A DNA stretch of 64,000 nt from Shimia sp039969785 (GTDB taxonomy: Bacteria > Pseudomonadota > Alphaproteobacteria > Rhodobacterales > Rhodobacteraceae), in assembly GCF_039969785.1 (NCBI RefSeq), contig NZ_JBDVNC010000014.1, forward strand, positions 1 through 64,000. Direction: 5' to 3'. Of the stretch, positions 7,886-15,990 are shown one piece after another. The notes beneath the pieces were generated by a model. It did no database searches, had not been told where the DNA came from, and saw nothing but the letters and a program-made list of their open reading frames with translations. Every line of letters starts with the position of its first letter. The stretch's first letter is position 1. The position numbers were made by a program, and so were the translations under genes.

Positions 7886-9424
7886 GTGATCGACATGGGA
7901 TTTTTGAGTGTCATTCGACGCTGGGCATTGCGTGATAAAATGCCGATACGAGAGATTGCGCGGCGCACGGGCTTGTCTCGCAACACCATCCGGAAGTACC
8001 TGCGTGAAGGCGCGGCCGAACCGTCGTTCAAGACTCCGTCGAGGCCAAGCAAGCTGGACCCTTACGCGGATCGGTTGTCCGCATGGCTTTTGGCGCAGAC
8101 GCGTAAATCTCGGAAAGAGCGGCGCAACGTTAAGTTGATGTATGAAGATCTGGTTAAGCTCGGGTACGATGGGTCTTATGAGCGTGTCGCAGCCTTTGCC
8201 CGTGCTTGGCGTGCTGATCGGCATCGCGCAGAACAAACGACTGGACGCGGGACATTTGTGCCTTTGGTGTTCCAACCGGGTGAAGCGTTCCAATTTGATT
8301 GGAGCGAAGACTGGGCCACGATTGGTGGTGAACGTGTTAAACTGCAAGTGGCGCACACGAAGCTCTCGCACAGCCGCGCCTTTATTGTGCGTGCCTATCC
8401 TTTGCAGACACATGAGATGTTGTTCGATGCCCACTGGCATGCATTCCGCGTGTTCGGCGGCGTTCCGGGACGAGGCATCTATGACAATATGAAGACGGCC
8501 GTAGATCGTGTCGGTCGCGGGAAACAGCGCGACGTCAATGCGCGCTTCAAAGCGATGGCCAGCCATTACGTCTTTGAGCCTGAGTTCTGCAATCCAGCAG
8601 CAGGTTGGGAGAAGGGTCAGGTTGAGAAGAACGTCCGCGATGCGCGCAACCGCCTTTGGCAGGTTATGCCTGTCTTCAAGGATCTGGAAGAGTTGAACCA
8701 GTGGCTTGAAGACCGTTGTATAGCCCTTTGGTCCGAGACCGCGCATCGCGCGTTACCCGGCACAGTCGCTGATGCTTGGGCCGCAGAGAGGCCAACGTTG
8801 ATGACTCTGCCGCCAGCCTTCGATGGCTTTGTTGAGCACAGCAAGCGCGTGTCTCCGACCTGTTTGATCACCTTCGAGCGCAACCGCTACAGCGTCCCAG
8901 CCAGTTTTGCGAACCGGCGCGTGAGCCTGCATGTTTATCCAGAACAGCTTGTCCTTGTTGCAGAGGGCGAGACTGTTTGCATCCATGACCGGATTATCGA
9001 TCGTTCTCATCGTAAGCCAGGCAAGGTCATCTACGACTGGCGGCACTATTTGGCTGTCATACAACGCAAGCCCGGTGCCCTGCGCAATGGTGCACCGTTT
9101 ACAGAGATGCCGGACATCTTCTGTCGATTGCAAAACCACATGCTGCGTAAGGAAGGTGGAGATCGCGAGATGGTCGATATCCTGTCCTTGGTTCTACACC
9201 ACGACGAAAGCGCTGTGCTGCGTGCAGTTGAGCTGGCGTTGGAAGCTGGGGTGCCAACCAAGACGCATATCTTGAACCTGTTACATAGGTTGATTGACCG
9301 CAAACCGACCGACCTTCCAGAGATCGATCCACCAGATGCCCTCGCTTTGGAAACGGCCCCAAAGGCTAACGTGGACCGTTATGACGATCTGAGGCAGACA
9401 CAGGAGAAGCGCAATGCGTCATGA
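7886..9424 (+). CDS. istA: IstA transposase of IS21 family
   Basis: DDE transposase of 512 residues. A helix-turn-helix lies at about residues 20-41 (IREIARRTGLSRNTIRKYL). The catalytic triad can be placed at Asp138 (FDWSEDW), Asp200 (GIYDNMKTAV) and a Glu at 242 or 247 (GWEKGQVE). The C-terminal domain (about 330-512) is typical of IstA. The length fits the family. The start could be the GTG at 7886 or the ATG at 7895; both have GGAG upstream. The gene overlaps istB by 11 bases, the usual arrangement. It cuts and joins the element ends together with IstB. Confidence 0.95.
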   Translation: MIDMGFLSVIRRWALRDKMPIREIARRTGLSRNTIRKYLREGAAEPSFKTPSRPSKLDPYADRLSAWLLAQTRKSRKERRNVKLMYEDLVKLGYDGSYERVAAFARAWRADRHRAEQTTGRGTFVPLVFQPGEAFQFDWSEDWATIGGERVKLQVAHTKLSHSRAFIVRAYPLQTHEMLFDAHWHAFRVFGGVPGRGIYDNMKTAVDRVGRGKQRDVNARFKAMASHYVFEPEFCNPAAGWEKGQVEKNVRDARNRLWQVMPVFKDLEELNQWLEDRCIALWSETAHRALPGTVADAWAAERPTLMTLPPAFDGFVEHSKRVSPTCLITFERNRYSVPASFANRRVSLHVYPEQLVLVAEGETVCIHDRIIDRSHRKPGKVIYDWRHYLAVIQRKPGALRNGAPFTEMPDIFCRLQNHMLRKEGGDREMVDILSLVLHHDESAVLRAVELALEAGVPTKTHILNLLHRLIDRKPTDLPEIDPPDALALETAPKANVDRYDDLRQTQEKRNAS

Positions 9425-10205
9425 TCCAGCAGGAGCGTCCATCGTCATCATGCTGCGCAGTCTGAAGCTGCACGGCATGGCGCACGCAGTCGATGACTTG
9501 GTTGCACAAGGTGCGCCCGCGTTTGAAGCCGCCACTCCGATGTTGTCCCAACTGCTCAAGGCAGAGATGGCAGAACGTGAGGTGCGATCGATTGCCTATC
9601 ACACCAAGGTTGCGCGCTTTCCATCCTACAAGGATCTCGCGGGCTTTGACTTCGCGTCGAGCGACATCAATGAAGCCACCGTCCGACAACTGCATCGTGG
9701 GGAGTTTATTGAGAACGCAGAAAACGTCGTCCTAATTGGTGGGCCCGGCACCGGCAAAAGCCATGTTGCCACGGCTATCGGCGTACAGGCCATTGAGCAC
9801 CACAGACGCAAAGTGCGCTTTTACTCGACCGTCGAACTCGTCAACGCATTGGAACAGGAAAAGGCACTTGGGAAAGCAGGGAAAATGGCTGAGATGCTCA
9901 CCAAAATCGACTTGGTCATTCTTGACGAGCTTGGTTACCTACCGTTCAGCCCATCGGGTGGTGCACTGCTGTTCCACCTTCTCAGCAAGCTCTATGAGCG
10001 CACCAGCGTCGTCATCACGACAAACCTCAGCTTCAGTGAATGGGCTCAGGTCTTCGGCGATGCAAAGATGACAACAGCACTCCTCGACCGGCTCACACAC
10101 CGATGCCACATCCTCGAAACAGGCAACGACAGCTACCGCTTCAAGGCCAGTTCAGAAGCTGCAAAGAAAACCACAAAGGAGGCCACCATATTGACCAAAG
10201 CATAG
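9414..10205 (+). CDS. istB: IstB ATPase, transposition helper of IS21 family
   Basis: AAA+ ATPase of 263 residues related to DnaC. Walker A is GGPGTGKS at residues 109-116, Walker B is LVILDE at about 167-172. The C-terminal part contains the sensor-type segment TTALLDRLTHRCHILE. IstB acts with IstA in target selection. The frame overlaps the end of istA, so translation is probably coupled. No disruption is seen. Confidence 0.95.
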   Translation: MRHDPAGASIVIMLRSLKLHGMAHAVDDLVAQGAPAFEAATPMLSQLLKAEMAEREVRSIAYHTKVARFPSYKDLAGFDFASSDINEATVRQLHRGEFIENAENVVLIGGPGTGKSHVATAIGVQAIEHHRRKVRFYSTVELVNALEQEKALGKAGKMAEMLTKIDLVILDELGYLPFSPSGGALLFHLLSKLYERTSVVITTNLSFSEWAQVFGDAKMTTALLDRLTHRCHILETGNDSYRFKASSEAAKKTTKEATILTKA

Positions 10206-10226
10206 CCGCCGATACATAAATAAAGC

Positions 10227-10269
10227 GGGTCAAATCTCGGTGACAATACCGGGTCAGTTATCAATGACA
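10227..10269 (-). repeat. Right terminal repeats of the IS21 element
   Basis: Units at 10227-10245 and 10251-10269, read on the minus strand, match the left terminal units (TGTCATTGATAACTGACCC and TGTCACCGAGATTTGACCC). Confidence 0.8.
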
Positions 10270-10557
10270 TTCAACATCTGGATATCGTACAGAGCGCCAA
10301 ATACTGAAAAGCGTTTTCAACAGACCTTTCCTTTTTTTGGCGGGCAGGATGGCGGGTAAGCCATCCGCACATTCACTTTTCACAACAAAAACAAAGGTAG
10401 GTGGCGGAGACGAAGGCAGGGAGGCCATCATAATGCAGGATCACAGATCAATAACGCCCTGTGGCCTCCGCGAAATCGCATTGGTGGATAGAATGGTGGA
10501 TATGTGAAGCACGGATCGCGCTAACCGTTTGAAAAATATCATAACTTCAAGTATAAA
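10270..10557. other. Non-coding remnant between the IS and tRNA-Phe
   Basis: About 290 bases with no convincing gene; the longest start-to-stop frame with any plausibility is 24 codons (10433-10507). It should hold the right end of the original island, but no attachment repeat was recognised. Confidence 0.5.
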
Positions 10558-10632
10558 TGGTGCCCGGGGGCGGAATCGAACCACCGACACGAGGATTTTC
10601 AATCCACTGCTCTACCCCTGAGCTACCCGGGC
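10558..10632 (-). tRNA. tRNA-Phe (GAA)
   Basis: Read on the minus strand, the sequence folds as a full cloverleaf: acceptor stem GCCCGGG/CCCGGGC, D-stem GCTC/GAGC, anticodon loop TTGAAAA with anticodon GAA, T-arm GGTGG-TTCGATT-CCGCC, discriminator A and an encoded CCA (10558-10560). The anticodon stem has one T-T mismatch at its second pair. The 3' end faces the mobile island, a common integration target. Confidence 0.97.
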
Positions 10633-10712
10633 ACGGGTGAACGACTGGCGTTCGGGTTTGGGCGTTCTATGTCAGGGTGGGCGGGCTGTCCAGAGGTATT
10701 CGTCAAAAAAAC

Positions 10713-10895
10713 TCAGTGCAAACGCGGGGATTGGCGTTCAATCTCATTTAGGGCGGATTCCACGTCTTCAGGTTCATGCGATGGCACCGAATAATCGCCA
10801 TTCAACCACTTGCCCAGATCCACATTGGCACAGCGCTGAGAGCAGAACGGGCGGTACTTTTGCACGGTTTCTTTCTGACAGATCGGACACGTCAC
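10713..10895 (-). CDS. yacG: DNA gyrase inhibitor YacG
   Basis: Zinc-binding protein of 60 residues with the family signature CPIC (residues 3-6) and FCSQRCANVDLGKWLNG (about 18-34). The four cysteines (CxxC ... CxxxC) bind one zinc. The E. coli homologue binds GyrB and inhibits DNA gyrase. The start overlaps the end of the RNase E/G-like gene by 4 bases, so it is the last gene of a minus-strand operon infA-maf-RNase-yacG. Confidence 0.92.
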   Translation of the reverse strand: MTCPICQKETVQKYRPFCSQRCANVDLGKWLNGDYSVPSHEPEDVESALNEIERQSPRLH

Positions 10896-11914
10896 GTCAG
10901 CACCTCCCGAAGGGCAGGGCGCGCGTTTTTGCGTTGCAATTCGTAGTGGCCCAGTGGCGTCCAGCCGACCAACGTCGTATCGATCACATCCTTGCGAAAC
11001 GCCGCACGCAGCGCGCTTTCGAATGCGCGGCGTTCCTTTTTGGGCATGGGTGCCAGATCCAGCACAATTTGTCCGCCCAGGCCCCTGACCCGCAATGCTC
11101 TTGGCAACAAACGGGCAGAGGCCATGTTCGCCTTGAGGCCCGCCGCAGGAGACGTGTCGCCGCCTGTGTTAATGTCGACCGCAACTAGTGCGCGGGTGGG
11201 CTCGACAAACATGCCTGCGCCGCCTCCAAGGGTGATATGCGGCCCCTGTGCATCTTCTAACGTGTCCAACACGCCCGTGGCTTCGAAGCCGCCTTGTTCG
11301 GTCACTATTTCTGCGGAGTCTGACCAGTCGCGCCACGCGGTCAGGTGAGGACCATCGCCCTGGGCGATCGTCGCTGCCGGACCTTCGCTTTCTGTCATTG
11401 CCTTGTCAGCGAGGCTCAGCATGGCCGAGATGTCTTCGGCGATGTCTTCGCGTTCCGCGGCATCACAAGCGGACCGCAAAATCAGGCCAAAGCTGGTATC
11501 GCCAGCGATGTCATGGGCGATTTCCAGCAACCGATTGCGTTCATCCTCATCGCGGATCGAGCGGCTGATGTTCAGGCCGGGTGCTTCTGGAGTCACAATC
11601 GCGTATCGGCTTTTGAACAAGAGCTTTTGCGTGACTGGGATCGCTTTTCCCGGTTCCGAATACCCGGTCACCTGAACGAGCAGCGCCTGTCCGGGGGCTA
11701 AGCCTTTGACTTGCCGTAAAAACACGGTGCCGTCCGGCGATTTCAGGAACATGCCACCCTGTCCCTTAACCGGTCTGTCAGCAATCGCACGATAGATCGT
11801 TCCCGGACGTGGCGCGTCGCCATCAATCAGAAAGTCATCCAGGTGACCGTCGACCATCAACGCAGCGGCTTCGCGCCCCTGAATGTGGTCCAGTATGATT
11901 TGGCGACCCTTCAT
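10892..11914 (-). CDS. Short RNase E/G-family ribonuclease
   Basis: Endoribonuclease-like protein of 340 residues. An S1-like RNA-binding segment at the N-terminus (about residues 37-110, including GTIYRAI and GGMFLKS) is followed by the RNase E/G catalytic region with the metal-binding aspartates in VDINTGGD and VLDLAP. It ends soon after the catalytic domain and lacks the zinc-link CPxCxG motif and the long C-terminal scaffold of RNase E. Such short forms sit between maf and yacG in many Rhodobacteraceae. It overlaps both neighbours by 4 bases, indicating tight co-translation. It probably acts in RNA processing or decay. Confidence 0.85.
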   Translation of the reverse strand: MKGRQIILDHIQGREAAALMVDGHLDDFLIDGDAPRPGTIYRAIADRPVKGQGGMFLKSPDGTVFLRQVKGLAPGQALLVQVTGYSEPGKAIPVTQKLLFKSRYAIVTPEAPGLNISRSIRDEDERNRLLEIAHDIAGDTSFGLILRSACDAAEREDIAEDISAMLSLADKAMTESEGPAATIAQGDGPHLTAWRDWSDSAEIVTEQGGFEATGVLDTLEDAQGPHITLGGGAGMFVEPTRALVAVDINTGGDTSPAAGLKANMASARLLPRALRVRGLGGQIVLDLAPMPKKERRAFESALRAAFRKDVIDTTLVGWTPLGHYELQRKNARPALREVLT

Positions 11915-12489
11915 GTGCGTTCCTTATAAAGTGGATAACCCGCCGCCTGCAGCAGGTTGGCGGTTTCTGCGACGGGCAATCCGACAATGCCAGTAAAAGA
12001 GCCACTGATCCATGGGATGAGCACCCCGGCCGGCCCCTGAATGGCATAAGCGCCTGCTTTGCCTTCCCAGTCACCGGTTGCCAGATAGGCATTCAGTTCC
12101 GGGTTCGAGAGTTTTTTCATCTTAACGGCACTGACGACGTCTCGTTCCCAGATTTGATCGCCGCGCCGTACGGCAACTGCTGTGATAACCCGGTGGCGGC
12201 GCCCCGAAAGGGACAGCAGAAACTCTGCCGCTTCGCCCGCATCGCTGGGCTTTCCCAGAATGCGACGGCCCAACGCAACGGTTGTATCTGCGCACAGCAC
12301 AATATCGTCTGCATCCGCCCGCGTGGCCATCGCCTTTTCACGGGCGATACGCTGGCAATATGCCCGCGGCAATTCAGTTTTCAGGGGGTCTTCGTTGATA
12401 TCAGGGGGGCGAATGTCATCCGCCGTCACCCCAATTTGCGCCAGCAATTCGCGGCGGCGCGGGCTACCTGAGCCAAGGATAAGTTTCAT
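11911..12489 (-). CDS. maf: Maf-family nucleoside triphosphate pyrophosphatase
   Basis: Protein of 192 residues with the Maf signature LILGSGSPRRRELL at the N-terminus, REKA and CADTTVALG in the middle, and GDWEGKAGAYAIQG in the C-terminal half. The family hydrolyses non-canonical or specific nucleoside triphosphates (dTTP/UTP type) and is linked to septum formation control. The ATG overlaps the downstream RNase gene's start region by 4 bases in an operon with infA upstream. Confidence 0.93.
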   Translation of the reverse strand: MKLILGSGSPRRRELLAQIGVTADDIRPPDINEDPLKTELPRAYCQRIAREKAMATRADADDIVLCADTTVALGRRILGKPSDAGEAAEFLLSLSGRRHRVITAVAVRRGDQIWERDVVSAVKMKKLSNPELNAYLATGDWEGKAGAYAIQGPAGVLIPWISGSFTGIVGLPVAETANLLQAAGYPLYKERT

Positions 12490-12524
12490 CCCGGACCTCG
12501 CTTTTTTTGCCCGCGCAAGAACGC

Positions 12525-12743
12525 TTACTTGAAGCGATAATTGATCCGACCCTTGGTCAGATCGTAAGGTGTCATTTCCACCTGGACTTTGTCGCCAGCC
12601 AGAACACGGATGCGATTTTTGCGCATCTTGCCTGCCGTATGTGCGATGATCTCATGGCCGTTTTCCAACTCGACCCGAAACGTCGCATTCGGCAGGAGTT
12701 CCTTTACGACACCGGGAAATTCGAGAAGTTCTTCCTTCGCCAT
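12525..12743 (-). CDS. infA: Translation initiation factor IF-1
   Basis: Seventy-two residues, a single OB fold of the usual length. Recognisable segments are FPGVVKELLPNATFRVELENGHEI and the C-terminal TKGRINYRFK. It binds the ribosomal A site during initiation. It is the first gene of the infA-maf-RNase-yacG operon, with GGAGAG upstream of the ATG. Confidence 0.97.
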   Translation of the reverse strand: MAKEELLEFPGVVKELLPNATFRVELENGHEIIAHTAGKMRKNRIRVLAGDKVQVEMTPYDLTKGRINYRFK

Positions 12744-12954
12744 GGTCTCTCCATATTATCTGCCACCCGCCAGAGTCGCGGGATGCCCCTAAATGGGGCC
12801 ATTGGCGCTGGTTTACAAGGGCAATTTCGGTTGCGCCACTGATATGTGACATGGCTATCGCTGCATGGTGATTTATCTCGGTTTCAAAGGCACCACCCTA
12901 TGAGTATTTCCGTTCGCAATAGCGGCCAGTGTCAAAGAGGGAACCGGCCAAACC

Positions 12955-13413
12955 CTAGGTTTGCTGCGAACCGCCCCACCGCTTAACGAGATGCTCAACA
13001 ATTTCATCGCGCGACTTACGATAGGCTTCCAGCTTTGTTTCCCGGTTTTCGCCAGTCCCCGATGGGTCAGAAATCGGCCAGTATTCCAATTCCAGATGGT
13101 AGAACTGGATCAGGTCTTCGGCCTTTTGGCGGCTGGCAGGGGTCAATGCGACGACAAGGTCAAACGAAGACAACTGGTCGCCCCACTTTTCCATTTCCTC
13201 AAAGCTGCGCGATCGATGGCGGGACAGTTCCACACCGATTTCGTCACACACAGAAATGGCGAACCCGTCGATTTCCAGATCATTGCGAATGCCGGCGGAC
13301 TGAACATAAACGTCCATGCCGTACAGCTTTTTCATAATGCCTTCGGCCATCGGTGACCGCACCGCATTATGATCGCAGCAAAATAGAACCGACTGAGGGA
13401 GCTCTGTTCCCAC
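12955..13413 (-). CDS. Low-molecular-weight protein-tyrosine phosphatase family protein
   Basis: Protein of 152 residues with the phosphatase P-loop CDHNAVRS (Cys13, Arg19) and a catalytic acid in ISDPSG (Asp116), the arrangement of low-molecular-weight phosphatases and related arsenate reductases. The start is a GTG just 6 bases from the stop of the UPF0262 gene, so the pair is co-transcribed. The gene next to UPF0262 is a typical alphaproteobacterial arrangement. Substrate unknown; arsenate reduction cannot be excluded. Confidence 0.85.
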   Translation of the reverse strand: MGTELPQSVLFCCDHNAVRSPMAEGIMKKLYGMDVYVQSAGIRNDLEIDGFAISVCDEIGVELSRHRSRSFEEMEKWGDQLSSFDLVVALTPASRQKAEDLIQFYHLELEYWPISDPSGTGENRETKLEAYRKSRDEIVEHLVKRWGGSQQT

Positions 13414-13418
13414 GCTGA

Positions 13419-13898
13419 TCAGCCCCCGAAATGCAAGACACAGATCAATGTAAACAGGCGCCTTGCCGTGCTGTTGTCCACGTCGGCTTTACCTTCCAGC
13501 CGTTCCTGCAAAACGCGCGCGCCTTCGTTATGGATGCCACGCCGCGCCATATCGATTGTTTCGATCTGGCTGGGTGGCAACGACTTCACCGCGTCAAAAT
13601 AGCTTTTGCAGATGGCCCAATAGTCCTTAACGACCTGCCGAAATGGCGACAGGCTCAGGTGAAATTCAGCCGCTTTTTCGCCATTCTGACCTTCGACGTC
13701 AAACACCAGACGTTTGTCGCGGATGGCCAGTTCCACGGAATAGGGCCCGGCGGGAACCGCCCGGTCATCCCGTTTTGGCAAATCAAACGAGTTGTCTTCC
13801 AGCAGATCAAACATCGCCACCTTGCGTTCCTGCTCTATCTCCGGCGTGGGCGGCGGCAGGTTGCGGTCGTCGATCTCAATGTGGCTGATATGGGACAT
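13419..13898 (-). CDS. UPF0262 family protein
   Basis: Protein of 159 residues. I chose the ATG at 13898, preceded by AAGAGACGG, giving the usual N-terminus MSHISHIEIDD; a longer open frame to 14087 has no support. Conserved-looking segments include VELAIRDKRLVFD and the SLSPFRQVVKDYW region followed by IDMARRGIHNEGA. The family is restricted largely to alphaproteobacteria and has no established function. It is followed immediately by the phosphatase gene. Confidence 0.85.
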   Translation of the reverse strand: MSHISHIEIDDRNLPPPTPEIEQERKVAMFDLLEDNSFDLPKRDDRAVPAGPYSVELAIRDKRLVFDVEGQNGEKAAEFHLSLSPFRQVVKDYWAICKSYFDAVKSLPPSQIETIDMARRGIHNEGARVLQERLEGKADVDNSTARRLFTLICVLHFGG

Positions 13899-14121
13899 GG
13901 TCCGTCTCTTGCTATTGGGTTGGGCATGACTACCCCAGACCCGGGCTTTCGGCAATGCAGCAAAGCTATTCCGGTCGTTCAGCGTGTTCCCGATGAGACA
14001 ACAGGCACCGATCCATGCCGAACATATGGTCATGCGACAGTAAGCAGGTTGTGCTGTTTCCAAAGGTTGACACTTTGCGATCAGCATTCATGCTGAAAGC
14101 TCCCAAATTGCCGAGGCCACA

Positions 14122-14889
14122 ATGACGCCAGATACAGCTTTTTCACTGCACGGACAAAATGCACTGGTTACCGGGGCTTCTGACGGGTTGGGGTTTGCCA
14201 GCGCAATGTCCCTGTCGCTGGCTGGTGCGCATGTCTGGGTGAACAGCCGCAGCGCAGATCGCTGTGCCGCGGCGGTCGCACGTATTCACGATGCAGGCGG
14301 GCAGGCGACACCGTTACCTTTTGACGTGACTGACGAAGCATCAGCAGACACAGCATTTGCCACACTTAAATCATCAGGCGGGCTTAGCATTCTTGTGAAT
14401 AACGTTGGGATGCGAGACCGGCGAAACCTACCGGAATTTACACGCGAAGATTTGCGCCGCTTGCTGGATGTCGATCTGATTGCTCCTTTTCGCCTAAGCC
14501 AGCGTGCCTCGGAACAAATGGTAGCGGCTGGGTATGGTCGGATCGTAAACATCAGCTCAATCGCCGGTTTGATCGCGCAATCAGGGGATGCCGCCTATTC
14601 ATCGGCCAAGGCTGGGGTCAATGGCATGACCCGCGCACTTGCCGCCGAACTTGGTCCGTTAGGGATCAACGTGAATGCCGTGGCACCAGGTTTTTTCCGC
14701 ACTGCGCCCAATGCGGCCGCCGCTAAAGACCCGGCCATCGCCGCGCGGTTACAATCCGCCACTGCGCTGGGGCGTTGGGGAGACCCCGGGGAGCTTGCGA
14801 ATGCGGTGCTGTTTCTGGCATCTCCCGGCGCAAGCTATGTGACAGGACAGGTTCTGGCGGTGGATGGCGGCTACACAGCGCACTACTAG
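14122..14889 (+). CDS. SDR-family oxidoreductase
   Basis: Short-chain dehydrogenase/reductase of 255 residues. The nucleotide-binding motif TGASDGLG is at residues 17-24, NNVG at 93-96, and the catalytic Ser145/146, Tyr159 and Lys163 (YSSAK) are present, so it should be an active NAD(P)H-dependent enzyme. It is close to gluconate 5-dehydrogenase and 3-oxoacyl-ACP reductase-type SDRs. The substrate is unknown. It is followed by a quinone oxidoreductase gene 113 bases downstream. Confidence 0.85.
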   Translation: MTPDTAFSLHGQNALVTGASDGLGFASAMSLSLAGAHVWVNSRSADRCAAAVARIHDAGGQATPLPFDVTDEASADTAFATLKSSGGLSILVNNVGMRDRRNLPEFTREDLRRLLDVDLIAPFRLSQRASEQMVAAGYGRIVNISSIAGLIAQSGDAAYSSAKAGVNGMTRALAAELGPLGINVNAVAPGFFRTAPNAAAAKDPAIAARLQSATALGRWGDPGELANAVLFLASPGASYVTGQVLAVDGGYTAHY

Positions 14890-15002
14890 TGACGCAATCC
14901 ATGTCAAAACCGCCGCCGACCAACTGCAACAAATCGCCCTGTTCACACGCAGCATACCGGTGCTATTGATTTCGCACGAAACAAGCCCGCCCAGGAGGCC
15001 AT

Positions 15003-15986
15003 ATGTCCCAAACGATGCAAGCCATTGAGATAACCAAGCCGGGCGGACCGGATGTGTTGCAACCAACCCAACGCATGACCCCACAACCCGGGCCGGGCGA
15101 GGTGCTGTTGAAAATCGCCTATGCGGGTGTGAATCGCCCTGACGCGTTGCAAAGGGCCGGGTTATACGCGCCACCACCAAACGCATCCGACTTGCCCGGG
15201 CTGGAGGCATCCGGTGTCATCGCCGCTGTGGGCGAAGGGGTGCAGGACTGGGCGGAAGGCGATGAAGTGTGCGCCTTGCTGCCCGGCGGTGGCTATGCGG
15301 AATACGCGTTAACCCCAGCCGCCCATTGCCTGCCCATTCCCCGTGGCATGGGGCTCAAGGAAGCGGCCTGTTTGCCAGAGACATTTTTTACCGTGTGGTC
15401 CAACGTGTTTCAGCGCGGCAATTTGCAAGCCGGCGAGATTTTTCTGGTGCACGGCGGATCAAGCGGCATTGGAACCACGGCCATTCAATTGGCCAGGGTT
15501 CTGGGTGCACGGGTATTCGCGACAGCAGGATCAGACGAGAAATGCCGCGCCTGCGAGCAGCTTGGCGCGGAAAAAGCCATCAACTATCGGGCTGAGGATT
15601 TTGTTGACGTGATGCGCGCCGAAGGCGGCGCCAATCTGATCCTCGACATGGTTGGCGGCGACTATGTTCCGCGTAATCTCAAGTCCCTTGCCGAAGATGG
15701 CCGGCTGGTTCAGATCGCGTTCCTGCAAGGGCCTCGGGTGGATTTGAATTTCGCGCCCCTTATGACGCGGCGCCTGACAATCACCGGGTCAACTCTGAGA
15801 CCTCAAAGTGATCTGGCCAAGGCCCGTATCGCAGAGGCGCTGCGCGCTCAGGTCTGGCCTCTGCTGGATGCTGGTCGGATCGCCCCCGTTATGGATAGCG
15901 AATTTGCGCTGGTTGATGCCGCCAAGGCCCACGCCCGCATGGAAAGCAGCGGCCATATCGGAAAGATCGTAATGAAAGTGTCCTGA
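15003..15986 (+). CDS. NAD(P)H:quinone oxidoreductase, medium-chain (PIG3-like)
   Basis: Zinc-independent MDR protein of 327 residues. The N-terminal catalytic domain (GVNRPDALQRAGLY) is followed by a Rossmann domain with HGGSSGIGTTAIQLA and ATAGSDEKC. The lower-case pattern of GEVLLKIAYAGVNRPD and VNRPDALQR matches TP53I3/PIG3-type quinone reductases rather than zinc alcohol dehydrogenases. It reduces quinones with NADPH in relatives. AGGAGG lies just upstream of the ATG. Confidence 0.88.
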   Translation: MSQTMQAIEITKPGGPDVLQPTQRMTPQPGPGEVLLKIAYAGVNRPDALQRAGLYAPPPNASDLPGLEASGVIAAVGEGVQDWAEGDEVCALLPGGGYAEYALTPAAHCLPIPRGMGLKEAACLPETFFTVWSNVFQRGNLQAGEIFLVHGGSSGIGTTAIQLARVLGARVFATAGSDEKCRACEQLGAEKAINYRAEDFVDVMRAEGGANLILDMVGGDYVPRNLKSLAEDGRLVQIAFLQGPRVDLNFAPLMTRRLTITGSTLRPQSDLAKARIAEALRAQVWPLLDAGRIAPVMDSEFALVDAAKAHARMESSGHIGKIVMKVS

Positions 15987-15990
15987 ACCC

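Larger units (their letters stand above)
7789..10269 (+). mobile_element. IS21-family insertion sequence, about 2.48 kb
   Basis: The element carries istA and istB in overlapping frames and multiple terminal repeats typical of IS21: on the left TGTCATTGAGAACTGACCC (7789) and TGTCACTGAGAATTGACCC (7823), on the right the reverse complements at 10227-10245 and 10251-10269. Both reading frames are intact, so it is probably active or recently active. The flanking 8 bases are inverted copies of each other (ATGTTGAA on the left, TTCAACAT on the right), so the true inverted repeat could be longer (about 7781-10277). No direct target duplication was found. Confidence 0.9.
5276..10557. mobile_element. 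Decayed integrase-bearing island next to tRNA-Phe
   Basis: Between the RTX gene and the tRNA-Phe gene lie a tyrosine integrase, an AlpA-like regulator, two small phage/plasmid-type genes, a truncated primase-like gene and an IS21-family element, with several hundred bases of non-coding DNA. The content is typical of a small integrative element. The boundaries are inferred from gene content; I could not find a direct repeat of the tRNA 3' end at the left side, so attL/attR are not established. The left limit could lie further left, even including the RTX gene. Confidence 0.6.
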
